A stretch of DNA of 64,000 nt from assembly GCF_011682055.1 (NCBI RefSeq), contig NZ_JAAQOM010000011.1, positions 62,001 through 126,000 on the forward strand. Reading direction: 5' to 3'. How positions within the stretch are numbered: the first letter of the stretch is position 1; every line of letters starts with the position of its first letter. The position numbers and the translations under genes were made by a program. A model generated the notes under the pieces. That model saw only the letters and a program-made list of their open reading frames with translations, was not told the DNA's origin and searched no databases. The DNA is from Telluria antibiotica (GTDB taxonomy: Bacteria > Pseudomonadota > Gammaproteobacteria > Burkholderiales > Burkholderiaceae_D). Positions 16,210 through 26,151 of this stretch are shown here, in pieces.

Positions 16210-17580
16210 TCAAACGTGCAGCAATAAATGTTCCCGTTCCCACGGGCTAATTACCGTCATAAATTCCTGGTGCTCCAATTCCTTGACGGCGGAATAGACG
16301 TCGATGAAGCGCTCGCCGAGGACGTCGCGCAGGCGGTCGTCGCCGCGCAGCGACGTCAGCGCCTCGGAGAGGCCCTGCGGCAGCTCGACCTTCATCTTGT
16401 ACGCGCTGCCCTCCACCATCGGCGTCGGCTCCAGCTGTTCCTGCATGCCGAGATAGCCGCACGCCAGCGTGACGGCCAGGGCGAGATACGGATTGGCGTC
16501 GGCGCCGATCACGCGGTTTTCCACGCGCCGGTCCTGCGAGCCCGAGACGGGCACGCGGAAGCCCACCGTGCGGTTGTCGACGCCCCACTGCAGGTTGATG
16601 GGGGCCGCGGTGTGGCGCACGATGCGGCGGTAGGAGTTTACGTACGGCGCGACGATGGCCATCGCGGACGGCATGTATTTCTGCAGGCCGCCGATGTAGT
16701 GGCGGAACAGGTCGGACGGCGAGCCGTCCGGGTTGCTGAAGATGTTGCGGCCGCTCTCCTCGTCGACGACGCTCTGGTGCACGTGCATCGCCGAGCCGGG
16801 CTCGCCAGCCATCGGCTTGGCCATGAAAGTGGCGTACATGTCGTGCTTCAGCGCCGCTTCGCGCAACGTGCGCTTGAAGTAGAAGACCTTGTCCGCGAGG
16901 CCCAGCGGCTCGCCGTGCTGGAAGTTGATTTCCATCTGGCCCGCGCCGATCTCGTGGATCAGGGTGTCGACGTCGAGGCCCATCATGTCGCAGTAGTCGT
17001 AGATGTCCTCGAACAGCGGGTCGAACTCGTTGACGGCGTCGATGCTGTAGACCTGGCGGCTCGTCTCCGAGCGGCCGCTGCGGCCGATCGGCGCGGCCAG
17101 CGGCAGGTCGGGATCGATGTTCTTCGCCGTGAGATAAAACTCCAGTTCCGGCGCGACGAGCGGCTTCCAGCCCTTTTGCGCATACAGTTTCAGCACGCGG
17201 CGCAGCACGCTGCGCGGGGCGAAGTCGACCAGCTTGCCGTCGGAGAAATAGCAGTCGTGGATCACTTGCGCCGTCGGATCGACGGCCCACGGCACCATCG
17301 TGATCGTGCCCGGGTCTGCCTTCAGGATCATGTCGCGGTCCGTCGTCGAGATCGCGCGGTCGAAGGCGTCGTCGTCGGACGGCGAATTGCCGGTCACGGT
17401 CATGCCCAGCACGATTTCCGGCAGGCGCATGCCGCGGTCTTCGGTGAATTTAACGCGCGGAAGGATTTTTCCTCGCGCGACGCCCGTCAAGTCGGGGACG
17501 AGACATTCGATTTCGGTGACTCGCTTGCCATTGAGCCACTCGTCCATGTCGTTGTATGAAAAATTGTCGCGGATAGCCAT
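16210..17580 (-). CDS. puuA: Gamma-glutamylputrescine synthetase-like ligase
   Basis: A 456-residue GS-fold ligase, paralogous to the gene at 7947. It shows ECLVPDLTGVARGKILPR, APELEFYLTA, GAGQMEINFQHGE, MHVHQSVVD and RRVENRVIGADANPYLA. PuuA-type enzymes couple glutamate to putrescine with ATP, protecting the amine before oxidation. The neighbouring puuD and puuC-like genes supply later steps, which supports the assignment. No FAD oxidase of the PuuB type is seen in the window, so the intermediate may be handled by an oxidase elsewhere or by the adjacent aminotransferase. It is followed by the aminotransferase at 27 bases. Confidence 0.87.
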   Translation of the reverse strand: MAIRDNFSYNDMDEWLNGKRVTEIECLVPDLTGVARGKILPRVKFTEDRGMRLPEIVLGMTVTGNSPSDDDAFDRAISTTDRDMILKADPGTITMVPWAVDPTAQVIHDCYFSDGKLVDFAPRSVLRRVLKLYAQKGWKPLVAPELEFYLTAKNIDPDLPLAAPIGRSGRSETSRQVYSIDAVNEFDPLFEDIYDYCDMMGLDVDTLIHEIGAGQMEINFQHGEPLGLADKVFYFKRTLREAALKHDMYATFMAKPMAGEPGSAMHVHQSVVDEESGRNIFSNPDGSPSDLFRHYIGGLQKYMPSAMAIVAPYVNSYRRIVRHTAAPINLQWGVDNRTVGFRVPVSGSQDRRVENRVIGADANPYLALAVTLACGYLGMQEQLEPTPMVEGSAYKMKVELPQGLSEALTSLRGDDRLRDVLGERFIDVYSAVKELEHQEFMTVISPWEREHLLLHV

Positions 17581-17606
17581 GATGTTTCCTCTGTCCGTTG
17601 AAAAGG

Positions 17607-17641
17607 GCAGCCAAAGCGCGGGCGCGCCGCCTTTCGGCTGC
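17607..17641 (-). promoter_or_regulatory. Hairpin between puuD and puuA
   Basis: GCAGCC(G)AAAG and CTTTGGCTGC (minus strand) form a stem of about ten pairs around a GC-rich loop and are followed by CCCTTTTC. It sits in the 126-bp gap inside the puuD-puuA-aminotransferase run. It could be a weak terminator, an attenuator or an RNA processing hairpin. Confidence 0.4.
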
Positions 17642-17706
17642 GTGTGTGTCGAGCAGGGATCTGGGAAGCTATGGGACGGGCGTGACCGCCCATTTCGCGT
17701 CGGGGG

Positions 17707-18465
17707 TCATAGCGGTGTCCGTTTCGTTGCCCGGTAGGTGCGGCAGGCGTCGCCAAACGCGCCGAACATCTTCATCGAGTGTGGATTGTGGACGATGCGC
17801 CATTCCGGATGCCATTGCACGGCCAGCGTGAAGCCGGGCGCGCCGCCCACGGAAAACGCTTCGACGAGGCCGTCCTCGGCCGTCGCTTCGGTGACGAGGC
17901 CGGGCGCCAGTTCGTTCACGCCCTGGCCGTGCAGGGAATTCACGGGAATTTCTGGCAAACCGATGATCTGATGCAGCATGCCACCTTCCACGAGCTGGAT
18001 CTTGTGGGCGTCGCCATACTGCTCGTCCATGCCCAGTTCCGGATTCTCGCGGTGGTCGAAGTGTCCCGGCACGGCCTGCACGGCCTGGTGCAGGCTGCCG
18101 CCCAATGCCACGTTCATTTCCTGGAAGCCGCGGCAGATGGCGATGATCGGGACGCCGCGCTTCACGGCAGCGCGGATCAGGGGCAAGGTCGTCTGGTCGC
18201 GCGCGGGATCCTGCGGGAGCGACGGATCGAGCACTTCTTCGGAGTAATAGCTAGGATGAACGTTCGAGGCCGAGCCCGTCAGCATGATCCCGTCGCACAG
18301 CGCGAGCATCGTCTCCAGGTCGAGCGCTTCCCCCAGCGACGGCATGATCAGCGGCGCGCAATCGGCGCCGAGGACGACGGCATCGACATACTTGTGCTGG
18401 GCCGCGTGGTAAGGGTGCTCACCGAAATCGCGGGTGCAAGCGGGGACGAAAACGATCGGGCGCAT
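17707..18465 (-). CDS. puuD: Gamma-glutamyl-gamma-aminobutyrate hydrolase
   Basis: A 252-residue class I glutamine amidotransferase-like hydrolase (peptidase C26). It releases GABA and glutamate from gamma-glutamyl-GABA. Catalytic residues are visible as Cys near 111 (AICRGFQEMN) and His 219/Glu 221 in QWHPE. LTGSASNVHPSYY near 63-76 and HRENP near 138 are also typical of PuuD. The gene begins the minus-strand run puuD-puuA-aminotransferase and is divergent from gabD. GABA produced here would need a GABA transaminase to feed gabD; the adjacent aminotransferase is a candidate. Confidence 0.92.
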   Translation of the reverse strand: MRPIVFVPACTRDFGEHPYHAAQHKYVDAVVLGADCAPLIMPSLGEALDLETMLALCDGIMLTGSASNVHPSYYSEEVLDPSLPQDPARDQTTLPLIRAAVKRGVPIIAICRGFQEMNVALGGSLHQAVQAVPGHFDHRENPELGMDEQYGDAHKIQLVEGGMLHQIIGLPEIPVNSLHGQGVNELAPGLVTEATAEDGLVEAFSVGGAPGFTLAVQWHPEWRIVHNPHSMKMFGAFGDACRTYRATKRTPL

Positions 18466-18593
18466 GGTCTCTACCTCGTAGTGAGCGCACAGGAACCATC
18501 ATACGTACAAACTGGTCCGAACGCGAGTGGCCGTTGTTCCACATCAAGGAATGCGCAGTCCGGCAAAAACGCTTCCCTGGAATCTGCTTGTGA

Positions 18594-18616
18594 ACGGGTT
18601 CGCAGTGATAACCCGT
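18594..18616. promoter_or_regulatory. Inverted repeat in the puuD-gabD divergent region
   Basis: ACGGGTT (18594-18600) and AACCCGT (18610-18616) form a perfect 7-bp inverted repeat with a 9-bp spacer. It lies between the divergent puuD and gabD genes, about 100 bp before gabD. It is a candidate operator for a shared regulator. No puuR-like gene is in the window. Confidence 0.4.
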
Positions 18617-18718
18617 AGCAAAAGCTTAACGTCAACTGAAGAACGATGCCAACACAAACGGCCCGTTCCCGGGCACCGTGCTATCGTGATGCCGCCCGAA
18701 CGAGATGACGAGGAACCG

Positions 18719-20173
18719 ATGCTGAACCTCAACGATCCTTCCCTGCTGCGCCAGCAGGCCTACATCGACGGCGCCTGGCGCGATGCGGATGACGGCAAGA
18801 CGGTCGCCGTGCGCAATCCCGCCACCGGCGACACGCTCGGCACCGTGCCGCACATGGGGGCGGGGGAAACGCGGCGCGCCATCGAGGCCGCGCAGGCCGC
18901 GTGGCCCGCGTGGCGCAAGAAGACGGCGCGCGAACGCGCGCTGATCCTGCGCGCATGGAACGACCTGATGCTGGCCAACGCCGACGACCTCGCCGCCATC
19001 ATGACGGCGGAACAGGGCAAGCCGCTCGCGGAATCGAAGGGAGAAATCGCGTACGCCGCGTCGTTCATCGAATGGTTCGGCGAGCAGGCCAAGCGCATCG
19101 AAGGCGACGTGCTGGAAGCGCCCGCGCGCGACCGCCGCATCGTCGTCACGAAAGAGCCGATCGGCGTGTGCGCCGCGATCACGCCGTGGAATTTCCCGGC
19201 CGCGATGATCACCCGCAAGGTCGGGCCCGCGCTCGCGGCCGGCTGTCCCATCGTGCTGAAGCCGGCCGAACTGACGCCGTATTCCGCCCTCGCGCTGGCC
19301 ATGCTCGCGGAGCGCGCCGGGGTGCCGAAAGGCGTGTTCTCCATCGTCATCGGCGATTCGAAGACGATCGGCGCGGAAATGTGCGCGAACCCCATCGTAC
19401 GCAAGCTCAGTTTCACCGGGTCCACGCAAGTCGGCCGCCTGCTGATGGAACAATGCGCGCCGACCGTCAAGAAACTGTCGCTGGAACTGGGCGGCAACGC
19501 CTCGTTCATCGTGTTCGACGACGCCGACCTCGATGCGGCCGTCGAAGGCGCCATGACCTCGAAATACCGCAACATGGGGCAGACCTGCGTGTGCGCCAAC
19601 CGCATCTACGTGCAGGACGGCGTGTACGACGCATTCGCGCAGAAGCTGACGGCCGCCGTCGCGAAGCTCAAGGTCGGCAACGGCATGGAGCCGGGCGTGA
19701 ACCAGGGGCCGCTCATCGAAGAGAAGGCCGTCGAAAAAGTCGAGCACCACATCGCCGACGCGCTGGGCAAGGGCGCGCGCCTGCTGCTGGGCGGCAAACG
19801 CCATCCGCTGGGCCACACGTTTTTCGAGCCGACCGTGCTCGCCGACGTCACGCCGCAGATGCTCATCGCGGAAGATGAGACGTTCGGCCCCGTGGCGCCG
19901 CTGTTCCGCTTCAAGACGGAGGACGAAGTGATCGCCCTCGCCAACGCGACGGAATTTGGCCTGGCGTCGTACTTCTACGCGCGCGACATCGGCCGCGTAT
20001 GGCGCGTGGCCGAGCAGATCGAGACGGGCATGGTCGGTGTGAACACGGGCCTGATCTCGAACGAGGTGGCGCCGTTCGGCGGCGTCAAGCAATCGGGCCT
20101 GGGACGCGAAGGATCGAAATACGGCATGGACGACTATCTCGTCATCAAATACATCTGCCTGGGCGGCATGTGA
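18719..20173 (+). CDS. gabD: Succinate-semialdehyde dehydrogenase
   Basis: A 484-residue NAD(P)-dependent aldehyde dehydrogenase of the GabD type. It shows ITPWNFPAAMITRK, FTGSTQVGRLL, the catalytic Glu in LELGGNASF, the catalytic Cys in NMGQTCVCANR, and QSGLGREGSKYGMDDY near the end. It would oxidise succinate semialdehyde, the product of GABA transamination, to succinate. The start at 18719 has GAGGAA 5 bases upstream; an in-frame extension to 18527 lacks family similarity. It is divergent from puuD and its stop overlaps the next gene (TGATG). No gabT gene with a separate identity is in the window. Confidence 0.92.
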   Translation: MLNLNDPSLLRQQAYIDGAWRDADDGKTVAVRNPATGDTLGTVPHMGAGETRRAIEAAQAAWPAWRKKTARERALILRAWNDLMLANADDLAAIMTAEQGKPLAESKGEIAYAASFIEWFGEQAKRIEGDVLEAPARDRRIVVTKEPIGVCAAITPWNFPAAMITRKVGPALAAGCPIVLKPAELTPYSALALAMLAERAGVPKGVFSIVIGDSKTIGAEMCANPIVRKLSFTGSTQVGRLLMEQCAPTVKKLSLELGGNASFIVFDDADLDAAVEGAMTSKYRNMGQTCVCANRIYVQDGVYDAFAQKLTAAVAKLKVGNGMEPGVNQGPLIEEKAVEKVEHHIADALGKGARLLLGGKRHPLGHTFFEPTVLADVTPQMLIAEDETFGPVAPLFRFKTEDEVIALANATEFGLASYFYARDIGRVWRVAEQIETGMVGVNTGLISNEVAPFGGVKQSGLGREGSKYGMDDYLVIKYICLGGM

Positions 20174-20496
20174 TGGCCGACGACCCGTTCCGCTGGGTGC
20201 GCGACGCGCCGCTGTTCGTCGTGCCGCGCACGCTGGACGCGCTGCGGGCGTTCCGCGCCGGCCCTGGCCTGGACGACAGCCTCGCGCGCGTGACGGACCG
20301 GCTGATCGCCGGGATCGCGGCGCATCCGACGAAGTTCTGGGTGCTGAAGCAGTTCCAGCCGGCGCTGGAGGATGCGCGCGAGCAGTCCGCGGAGAGGCGC
20401 GAACGGGTCGATACGGAGCTCAGGCGCTTGATGGGCGTGGTCGGGATCGACAGTTCGGATGGGTTGCTGACGTACTACCTCGGCGGGCACGCATAA
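20173..20496 (+). CDS. Small conserved-looking protein of unknown function
   Basis: A 107-residue soluble, mostly helical, charged protein (MADDPFRWVRDAPLFVVPRT...). I do not recognise a domain. Its ATG overlaps the gabD stop by one base in TGATG, which strongly suggests translational coupling and a real gene rather than a shadow. The sequence has no signal peptide, no membrane segment and no cysteine, and ends LTYYLGGHA. Its function might be linked to GABA or succinate semialdehyde metabolism, but that rests only on position. The palindromic repeat begins at the base after its stop. Confidence 0.65.
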   Translation: MADDPFRWVRDAPLFVVPRTLDALRAFRAGPGLDDSLARVTDRLIAGIAAHPTKFWVLKQFQPALEDAREQSAERRERVDTELRRLMGVVGIDSSDGLLTYYLGGHA

Positions 20497-20564
20497 GGTG
20501 GGCACGGGGTGCCCACCCTACCTGATTATCTAACAAGCCGTAGGGTGGGCACCCCGTGCCCACC
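20497..20564. repeat. Palindromic intergenic repeat, cluster 6 (two units)
   Basis: Unit one (20497-20521) is inverted and begins immediately after the stop of the gabD-linked gene. Unit two (20540-20564) has the ACCCCGT core and ends in CACC without the CGCG tail. It lies between convergent genes. Confidence 0.93.
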
Positions 20565-20581
20565 AAACCCATGCACAGCCA

Positions 20582-20947
20582 TCAGCGTTTGTACTCGTGA
20601 TACTTGCGCGCGTCCCCGCGCACCTGATCGGCCGGATACTTGGCCCGGTTGAGCACCATCTTCTCCTGCACGGCGGCAAACAAGTCGACGTCCAGCTTGT
20701 CGGCCAGCCGCACGAGATACACGAGCACGTCGGCCATCTCGTGGCGCACCTCGACGAGCTTGTCGGCGCCGAGTTCATCGGCGCGGCCGTCGTTCAGCCA
20801 CTGGAAATGTTCCAGCAGCTCGGCCGCTTCCACCGACAGCGCCGCCGCCAGGTTTTTCGGCGTATGGAACTGGTCCCAATCACGCTCGTCGACGAACTGG
20901 CGCACGATGGCGCGCAGTTGGTCGAGCTCGCCGCCGGGCGTCGTCAC
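20582..20947 (-). CDS. MazG-like nucleotide pyrophosphohydrolase
   Basis: A 121-residue all-alpha NTP pyrophosphatase of the MazG/dCTPase-like group. Signatures are VDERDWDQFHTPKNLA, ALSVEAAELLEHFQW (E-x-x-E) and EVRHEMADVLVYLVRLAD (E-x-x-D), which together bind magnesium, and a KYP motif near the C-terminus. Such enzymes hydrolyse unwanted or modified dNTPs to the monophosphates. The start overlaps the carbonic anhydrase stop by four bases, so it is the second gene of a short operon. The substrate preference is not known. Confidence 0.88.
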   Translation of the reverse strand: MTTPGGELDQLRAIVRQFVDERDWDQFHTPKNLAAALSVEAAELLEHFQWLNDGRADELGADKLVEVRHEMADVLVYLVRLADKLDVDLFAAVQEKMVLNRAKYPADQVRGDARKYHEYKR

Positions 20948-21606
20948 TTCAGGTAGCCTTGCAGGATGCGGTCCAGCTTCGGCTTGATCTCCTCGTAGCT
21001 GCTGACGGTGACGCCGAGGTCGCGCAGCAGGCCGTCATGCACGCCGTAGACCCAGCTGTGGATCGTGATGTCCTGGCCCCTTTCCCAGGCATCGCGCACG
21101 ACCGTCGTTTGCGCGATGTTGATGACCTGCTCGGCCACGTTCAGTTCCACGAGGCGGTTGGTGGCGGCGGTACCGGCCACGTTGCCCAGGTATTTGCCGT
21201 GCTTGTCGCGGACGTCGCGCACGTGGCCGAGCCAGTTGTCGGCCAGGCCGACGCGCGTATTGTTCAGCGCCGCGCCCACGCCCGAGCAGCCGTAGTGGCC
21301 GCACAGGATGATGTGCTTGACCTTCAGCACGTCGACGGCGAACTGCAGCACGGTCAGGCAGTTCAGGTCCGAGTGGGACACGACGTTGGCGATGTTGCGG
21401 TGGACGAACAGCTCGCCCGGTGCCATGCCGACCAGTTCATTGGCGGGCACGCGGCTGTCGGAGCAGCCGATCCACAGATATTCCGGAGATTGCTGCGAAG
21501 CCAGGTCCTTGAAGAAGTCGGGATCCTCCTGGATCATCGACGCCGCCCATTGGCGGTTGCGTTCGAAGAGGTCTGCGGCGGTGAGGCCGGTCGGGGTCTT
21601 TGCCAT
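20944..21606 (-). CDS. can: Beta-class carbonic anhydrase
   Basis: A 220-residue beta carbonic anhydrase that interconverts CO2 and bicarbonate. The zinc ligands are visible as Cys 48 and Asp 50/Arg 52 in CSDSRVPA, and His 104 and Cys 107 in GHYGCSGV. FVHRNIANVV near 67-76 is also typical. Length matches the E. coli Can type. A downstream MazG-like gene overlaps its stop. The protein is cytosolic and should supply bicarbonate for carboxylation reactions. Confidence 0.95.
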   Translation of the reverse strand: MAKTPTGLTAADLFERNRQWAASMIQEDPDFFKDLASQQSPEYLWIGCSDSRVPANELVGMAPGELFVHRNIANVVSHSDLNCLTVLQFAVDVLKVKHIILCGHYGCSGVGAALNNTRVGLADNWLGHVRDVRDKHGKYLGNVAGTAATNRLVELNVAEQVINIAQTTVVRDAWERGQDITIHSWVYGVHDGLLRDLGVTVSSYEEIKPKLDRILQGYLK

Positions 21607-21654
21607 GGCGTTTTACCTTGTTCTAAAACTTGTTTAATCAACCACACTGTGGTC

Positions 21655-21688
21655 AAAAAAAACCGCCGGGGCTCGCGCGCCCGGCGGT
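21655..21688 (-). terminator. Rho-independent terminator after dnaJ
   Basis: On the minus strand a GC-rich stem (ACCGCCGGG pairing with CCCCGGCGGT-type bases) is followed by a run of eight T. It lies just past the dnaJ stop and separates dnaJ from the carbonic anhydrase gene. Confidence 0.85.
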
Positions 21689-21700
21689 CCATTCGCTATC

Positions 21701-22822
21701 TTACTCGAAGAAGTCCTTCACCTTGTCCATCCAGCCCTTGCTTTGCGGGCTGTGCTTCGCGCCACCTTCATTCGTCAGGCGGTCGAATTCGCGCAACAGG
21801 TCCTTCTGCTTCTCGGTGAGCTTGACCGGCGTCTCGACGACGACGTGGCAGAACAGATCGCCCGCATAGCCGGAACGCACGCCCTTGATGCCCTTGCCCT
21901 TGAGGCGGAAGGTCTTGCCCGTCTGGGTGCCTTCGGGGATTGTGAACGAGACCTTGCCGGCCAGAGTCGGCACCTCGATTTCGCCGCCCAGTGCCGCCTT
22001 CGAGAACGAGATCGGCATTTCGCAATGCAGGTCGTCGCCCTCGCGCTGGAACACGGCGTGCGGCTTGATGTGGATTTCGACGTACAGGTCGCCCGGCGGC
22101 CCGCCGTTCGTGCCCGGCTCGCCGTTGCCGGTCGAGCGGATGCGCATGCCGCTGTCGATACCGGCCGGGATCTTCACTTCCAGCGTCTTGTTGCGCTTGA
22201 TGCGTCCGGCGCCGCCGCAGGCCGCGCACGGTTCCGGGATGATCTTGCCGCTGCCGTGGCATTTCGGGCAAGTCTGCTGGATCGAGAAGAAGCCCTGCTG
22301 CATGCGCACCTGGCCGTGGCCGTGGCACGTCGAGCAGGTGACGGGCGACGTGCCCGGCTTCGCGCCACTGCCGTGGCACGTGTCGCACTTGTCCCAGCTG
22401 GGCACGCGGATCGTCGTGTCGAAACCGGCGGCTGCCTGCTCGAGCGAAATTTCCAGGTTGTAGCGCAGGTCGGCGCCGCGGTACACCTGCGGGCCCGAGC
22501 TGCGGCCGCGGCCGCCGCCGAAGATGTCACCGAAGATGTCGCCGAACGCATCGCCGAAGCCGCCGGCACCGAAGCCGCCGCCCATGCCGCCGTTCGGATC
22601 GACGCCAGCGTGACCGTAGCGGTCATAAGCCTCGCGCTTTTCCGGATTGGTCAGCATCTCGTAGGCTTCTTTGACCTCCTTGAACTTCTCTTCCGCTTCC
22701 TTGTTGTCGGGATTGCGGTCCGGATGGTACTTCATCGCAAGCTTGCGATAGGCCTTCTTGATCTCGTCTTCCGAAGCACTCTTCGCGACGCCGAGGATCT
22801 CGTAAAAATCACGCTTTGCCAT
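21701..22822 (-). CDS. dnaJ: Chaperone protein DnaJ
   Basis: A 373-residue class A Hsp40. The J domain holds the HPD motif at residues 33-35, a Gly/Phe-rich linker ([20 protein letters not shown]) follows, then four zinc-finger repeats of the C-x-x-C-x-G-x-G type ([32 protein letters not shown]), then the substrate-binding C-terminal domains. It delivers unfolded clients to DnaK and triggers ATP hydrolysis. It lies 255 bp after dnaK, with a dnaK terminator between, so read-through or a separate promoter must supply its message. I see no good sigma-32 promoter directly before it. Confidence 0.97.
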   Translation of the reverse strand: MAKRDFYEILGVAKSASEDEIKKAYRKLAMKYHPDRNPDNKEAEEKFKEVKEAYEMLTNPEKREAYDRYGHAGVDPNGGMGGGFGAGGFGDAFGDIFGDIFGGGRGRSSGPQVYRGADLRYNLEISLEQAAAGFDTTIRVPSWDKCDTCHGSGAKPGTSPVTCSTCHGHGQVRMQQGFFSIQQTCPKCHGSGKIIPEPCAACGGAGRIKRNKTLEVKIPAGIDSGMRIRSTGNGEPGTNGGPPGDLYVEIHIKPHAVFQREGDDLHCEMPISFSKAALGGEIEVPTLAGKVSFTIPEGTQTGKTFRLKGKGIKGVRSGYAGDLFCHVVVETPVKLTEKQKDLLREFDRLTNEGGAKHSPQSKGWMDKVKDFFE

Positions 22823-22986
22823 TTGTCGGCACCTTGCTGTCTATCTACAAAAGAACTGTGGCGAACCAGGCAATCACCTGCAAACGCACAGCCCAAAAGG
22901 ATACGAGTATACAGTGAGCATGACGGGCCTGCTCAACTCGGCCGTAAAAACAACGGCTTAGTTGGACCCGCGGTGTTCAAGACCAC

Positions 22987-23027
22987 AAAAAAACCGAGCC
23001 GGGCACCATGAGGTCGCTTCGGCTCGG
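22987..23027 (-). terminator. Rho-independent terminator after dnaK
   Basis: On the minus strand CCGAGCC and GGCTCGG pair around a loop of about 20 bases and are followed by seven T. It lies 50 bp beyond the dnaK stop. It may set a lower level for dnaJ than for dnaK. Confidence 0.8.
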
Positions 23028-23077
23028 CGGGTTGCGGCGGCGGGACGGGCAGTTGAGCCCGCCCCGCCAGGACGTCA

Positions 23078-25018
<1,941 letters not shown>

Positions 25019-25058
25019 AATATTTTCCTTTTTAGTACTCAGTTTTCAGATGTGTCGA

Positions 25059-25086
25059 ATATTGGGAAATGTCGTCTGCTTTCAAG
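25059..25086 (-). promoter_or_regulatory. Sigma-32 heat-shock promoter of dnaK
   Basis: On the minus strand CTTGAAA (25080-25086), a 13-base spacer and CCCAATAT (25059-25066) match the sigma-32 consensus CTTGAAA-N11-16-CCCCATNT with one mismatch. It is about 40 bp before the dnaK start. The same two boxes and spacing occur before grpE. Confidence 0.85.
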
Positions 25087-25111
25087 AGCTTATTGAGCCC
25101 TCAACGCGACA

Positions 25112-25657
25112 TTATTTCGGTGCCGCGGCGGTCACGATGGCCGGACGCAGCAGGCGGTCGGCGATCATGTAGCCCTTCTGCAGCACGGTCACCACGGTGT
25201 TCGCTTCCTGGTCGGACGGCACCACGGCCACGGCCTGGTGCTTGTTCGGGTCGAGCTTGTCGCCCGGCTGCGGCATCACTTCCAGCAAACGGTTCTTCTC
25301 GAACGCGGCGGTGAGCTGCTTCAGGGTCATCTCGACGCCTTCCTTGATCGATTCGACCGTCGGCGCTTCGACTTTCAAGGCCATCTCGAGGCTGTCGCGC
25401 ACAGGCACCATGGCCTCGGCAAAGCTTTCGATCGCGAATTTATGGGCCTTGCTCACATCTTCCTGGGCACGGCGGCGGATATTGTCGGCCTCGGCCTTGG
25501 CACGCATGAACGCGTCATGCATCTCCGCCAGCTTGGCTTCGGTGGCGCTCAGCTGTTCTTCGAGGCCGGGCTCGTTCGCCGGCGCACCTTGCGCTGCCGC
25601 GTCGGCAGCTTCCGCCTCCGGCTGATTGCTCACCTCTTGGTTTTCTTGGTCTTGCAT
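25112..25657 (-). CDS. grpE: Nucleotide exchange factor GrpE
   Basis: A 181-residue GrpE. The acidic, low-complexity N-terminus (residues 1-35) is followed by a long coiled coil ([20 protein letters not shown]...) and the beta domain with [19 protein letters not shown] and [18 protein letters not shown]. It forces ADP release from DnaK. The start at 25657 follows AGGAG with 8-base spacing; an upstream in-frame codon at 25678 is less likely. It is the first gene of the grpE-dnaK-dnaJ run and has its own sigma-32 promoter. Confidence 0.96.
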   Translation of the reverse strand: MQDQENQEVSNQPEAEAADAAAQGAPANEPGLEEQLSATEAKLAEMHDAFMRAKAEADNIRRRAQEDVSKAHKFAIESFAEAMVPVRDSLEMALKVEAPTVESIKEGVEMTLKQLTAAFEKNRLLEVMPQPGDKLDPNKHQAVAVVPSDQEANTVVTVLQKGYMIADRLLRPAIVTAAAPK

Positions 25658-25725
25658 CGAAAAAACTCCTGAAATCAAGGACTTGGCTGATTGATTGGAC
25701 GGTTATACCGCTTACACAGGCCCCC

Positions 25726-25753
25726 ATATTGGGCAATCGCCTACATTTTCAAG
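25726..25753 (-). promoter_or_regulatory. Sigma-32 heat-shock promoter of grpE
   Basis: CTTGAAA (25747-25753), a 13-base spacer and CCCAATAT (25726-25733) on the minus strand, about 70 bp before the grpE start. It has the same boxes as the dnaK promoter. Confidence 0.85.
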
Positions 25754-25891
25754 GGGAATTGCCGGATTAATATGCAGATATGCGTAGTCTTTTGTTACAA
25801 GATTTACTTGCTTGTAGTCACCATCGACAGCCAGCCGTTCTACTATCGTTCTGTTAAGACATCCGTCCGAACCGACCCGATGGGAACGATC

Positions 25892-25999
25892 ATGAAACTG
25901 CATCTGATAAGCGGCGCCGTGCTCATCTACACCCTGCTCGCGCTGGCTGCGATTTGCCTGGCGGAACTCGGGTCGGCCCCGCAAAACGTGGCATTCTAA
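25892..25999 (+). CDS. Possible 35-residue single-pass membrane peptide
   Basis: The short frame encodes MKLHLISGAVLIYTLLALAA... and 15 further residues, with one hydrophobic segment at about residues 4-24. This would suit a small membrane protein or a lipoprotein-less signal anchor. A GGGAA sequence lies a few bases before the ATG. It is the only gene candidate in the 494-bp region between grpE and hemH, which otherwise holds the grpE promoter and a palindromic repeat cluster. No homologue is recognised and the frame could be chance. Confidence 0.4.
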   Translation: MKLHLISGAVLIYTLLALAAICLAELGSAPQNVAF

Positions 26000-26021
26000 C
26001 ATCCCATCGTCGCTGTCTGAC

Positions 26022-26098
26022 GTAGGGTGGGCACCCCGTGCCCACGCGAACGCCAGCGAATCGCGAACGTCCGCGTGGGCGGAGGCCGCCCACCCTAC
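26022..26098. repeat. Palindromic intergenic repeat, cluster 7 (two inverted units)
   Basis: Unit one (26022-26048) has core ACCCCGT. Unit two (26072-26098) is inverted with core GGAGGCC. It lies between the small membrane-peptide frame and the 3' end of hemH. Confidence 0.95.
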
Positions 26099-26151
26099 GC
26101 AAATTCATACACGCCGACATGTCATGCCCGCGTATCCATTCAATGAGTCGA

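Noticed and set aside
22823-23077. A sigma-32 promoter directly before dnaJ
   Set aside because: CTTGAAC is present on the minus strand but no CCCCAT-like box lies at a 12-16 bp spacing.
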